Positions 40,645 through 41,410 of a stretch of DNA of 41,410 nt are shown here, in pieces. Under the pieces are notes generated by a model. That model ran no database searches and was not told the DNA's origin. It saw only the letters and a list, made by a program, of their open reading frames with translations. Location of the stretch: assembly GCA_024278855.1 (NCBI GenBank), contig JAJRSJ010000068.1:1-41410 (forward strand), given 5' to 3'. A program made the translations under genes and the position numbers. Numbering within the stretch: position 1 is the stretch's first letter; each line of letters starts with the position of its first letter. This stretch comes from Alphaproteobacteria bacterium. Lineage in GTDB: Bacteria; Pseudomonadota; Alphaproteobacteria; Caulobacterales; Maricaulaceae.

Positions 40645-40660
40645 GTTAAACTAGTTTAAC
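40645..40660. promoter_or_regulatory. 16-bp perfect palindrome upstream of g6
   Basis: GTTAAACTAGTTTAAC is perfectly palindromic and lies 66 bp upstream of the g6 start. It has two TTAA cores separated by six bases, near the CtrA consensus but one base short. It lies after the terminator, so a promoter-linked operator for g6 onward is plausible. Confidence 0.4.
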
Positions 40661-40725
40661 CAAATAAAATATTGGCAGAGCAGCGAGTTACGATACCGAC
40701 AGCCACATATTATCCGAGAAAAATT

Positions 40726-41289
40726 ATGTCCCTTATAGATTTGACGCCGCCTTTGGTCGAGCCCATTGATCTTGCCTATGCAAAACTTTTTATGCGCGTT
40801 GACGGTACGTCCGAAGATACGCTCATCGAAACCCTGATCAAAACCGCCCGCCATCAAGTGGAAAATATGATTGGCCGCACCCTGATCCGGCGCGAATTAA
40901 TTGCCAGAATATCTGTACCCCATGGCCGGTGTGTTCAACTCCCCCGCCCACCATTGATGTCAGTAACAAGAATGACATTGATTGCGGAAAATGACCAGGC
41001 GGTGGATATCCCCCCAAGCGACTACACCGTTTCAACGAAAAAACAACCCGGTGAAATTCAGCTTATCCCAGGCAAAACCTGGACGGACTATCTGGCCGAA
41101 TTTACTATTTTGGGAATCCAGTTTGAAGCCGGGTACGGCGATACACCTGATGATATTCCCTTGCCGATCAGACAGGCCATTGTCCTGTTGTTAACCCATG
41201 TATTTGAATTTCGCGAGGCCGCTGAAGCCCCGGCCATTCCCGTCATTGTCGAGGCTTTGCTGGCGCCATATCGTGTTGTGCGGCGATGA
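40726..41289 (+). CDS. GTA head-tail connector/adaptor (g6)
   Basis: The 187-residue protein matches the phage gp6-like head-tail connector pattern (also called phiE125 gp8 family): PIDLAYAKLFMRVDGTSEDTLIETLIKTAR, ENMIGRTLIRRELIARI, PRPPLMSVTRMTLI, FEAGYGDTPDDIPLPIRQAIVLLL. It joins the portal to the head-closure protein. The ATG at 40726 has a GAGAAA ribosome site. An in-frame TTG at 40672 was rejected because the extra residues look unlike the family. Its stop overlaps the ATG of the next gene (ATGA). Confidence 0.88.
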   Translation: MSLIDLTPPLVEPIDLAYAKLFMRVDGTSEDTLIETLIKTARHQVENMIGRTLIRRELIARISVPHGRCVQLPRPPLMSVTRMTLIAENDQAVDIPPSDYTVSTKKQPGEIQLIPGKTWTDYLAEFTILGIQFEAGYGDTPDDIPLPIRQAIVLLLTHVFEFREAAEAPAIPVIVEALLAPYRVVRR

Positions 41290-41410
41290 TCGGGAATTTA
41301 CGCACCCGGCTCGGCATCTATATACCCCAAACCACGCCGGACGAGTTTGGTGGTGTACAAAGGACATGGGTTTTACACGGCCAAGTCTGGGCCCATATCA
41401 AACCAAATAC
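41286..41410 (+). CDS. GTA head-closure/head-tail joining protein (g7), 3' truncated
   Basis: The reading frame MIGNLRTRLGIYIPQTTPDEF... begins at 41286 and runs off the window after 41 complete codons. GGVQRTWVLHGQVWAHIKP matches the start of phage head-tail joining proteins (Phage_H_T_join). It follows g6 in RcGTA order and overlaps the g6 stop. Confidence 0.7.
   Translation, partial: MIGNLRTRLGIYIPQTTPDEFGGVQRTWVLHGQVWAHIKPN

Overview
The window comes from an alphaproteobacterial chromosome of about 50% GC. Three things point there: the order of the cell-wall/division (dcw) cluster followed by lpxC-bamD-recN-ligA, a ccoNOQP-GHIS cbb3 oxidase locus, and an RcGTA-type gene transfer agent (GTA) head cluster. 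A stalked or marine Caulobacterales/Maricaulales (Hyphomonadaceae-like) relative would fit, but the family is an inference.

Region 1 (205-25365, all minus strand) is the dcw cluster. In transcription order it reads mraZ, rsmH, ftsL, ftsI, murE, murF, mraY, murD, ftsW, murG, murC, murB, ddlB, ftsQ, ftsA, ftsZ, a putative 2OG-Fe(II) oxygenase, lpxC, bamD, recN, ligA. Most neighbours overlap by 1-13 bases (often ATGA or GTGA) or abut, so translation is probably coupled. The larger gaps are ftsA-ftsZ (about 214 bp), ftsZ-oxygenase (about 100 bp), oxygenase-lpxC (about 218 bp) and lpxC-bamD (about 100 bp). These genes make the peptidoglycan precursors, build the divisome, start lipid A synthesis (lpxC), assemble outer-membrane proteins (bamD), and repair or ligate DNA (recN, ligA). 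Three 10-bp-periodic GGGA repeats upstream of mraZ look like a MraZ autoregulatory operator.

Region 2 (25594-34872) holds a minus-strand JmjC/cupin-like oxygenase gene and then, divergently, ccoN-ccoO-ccoQ-ccoP-ccoG-ccoH-ccoI-ccoS. These encode the high-affinity cbb3 terminal oxidase and its copper-insertion and assembly factors.

Region 3 (34955-41410, plus strand) is the head half of a GTA cluster: a probable small terminase (g1), large terminase (g2), a non-canonical TPR-like protein, portal (g3), a small membrane/coiled-coil protein (g3.5), prohead protease (g4), major capsid (g5), head-tail connector (g6), and the start of a head-closure gene (g7) that runs off the window. A consensus CtrA box lies inside this cluster, and a strong hairpin terminator plus a 16-bp palindrome separate g5 from g6.

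Three conserved genes (murD, ccoG, terL) each carry a break that a -1 shift, or one extra base in a homopolymer run, repairs exactly. Under-called homopolymers in the assembly are the simplest explanation. Genuine recoding cannot be excluded, and terL has an in-phase A AAA AAA heptamer. No rRNA, tRNA, IS element or CRISPR array was recognised, and no stretch over 300 bases lacks a gene.
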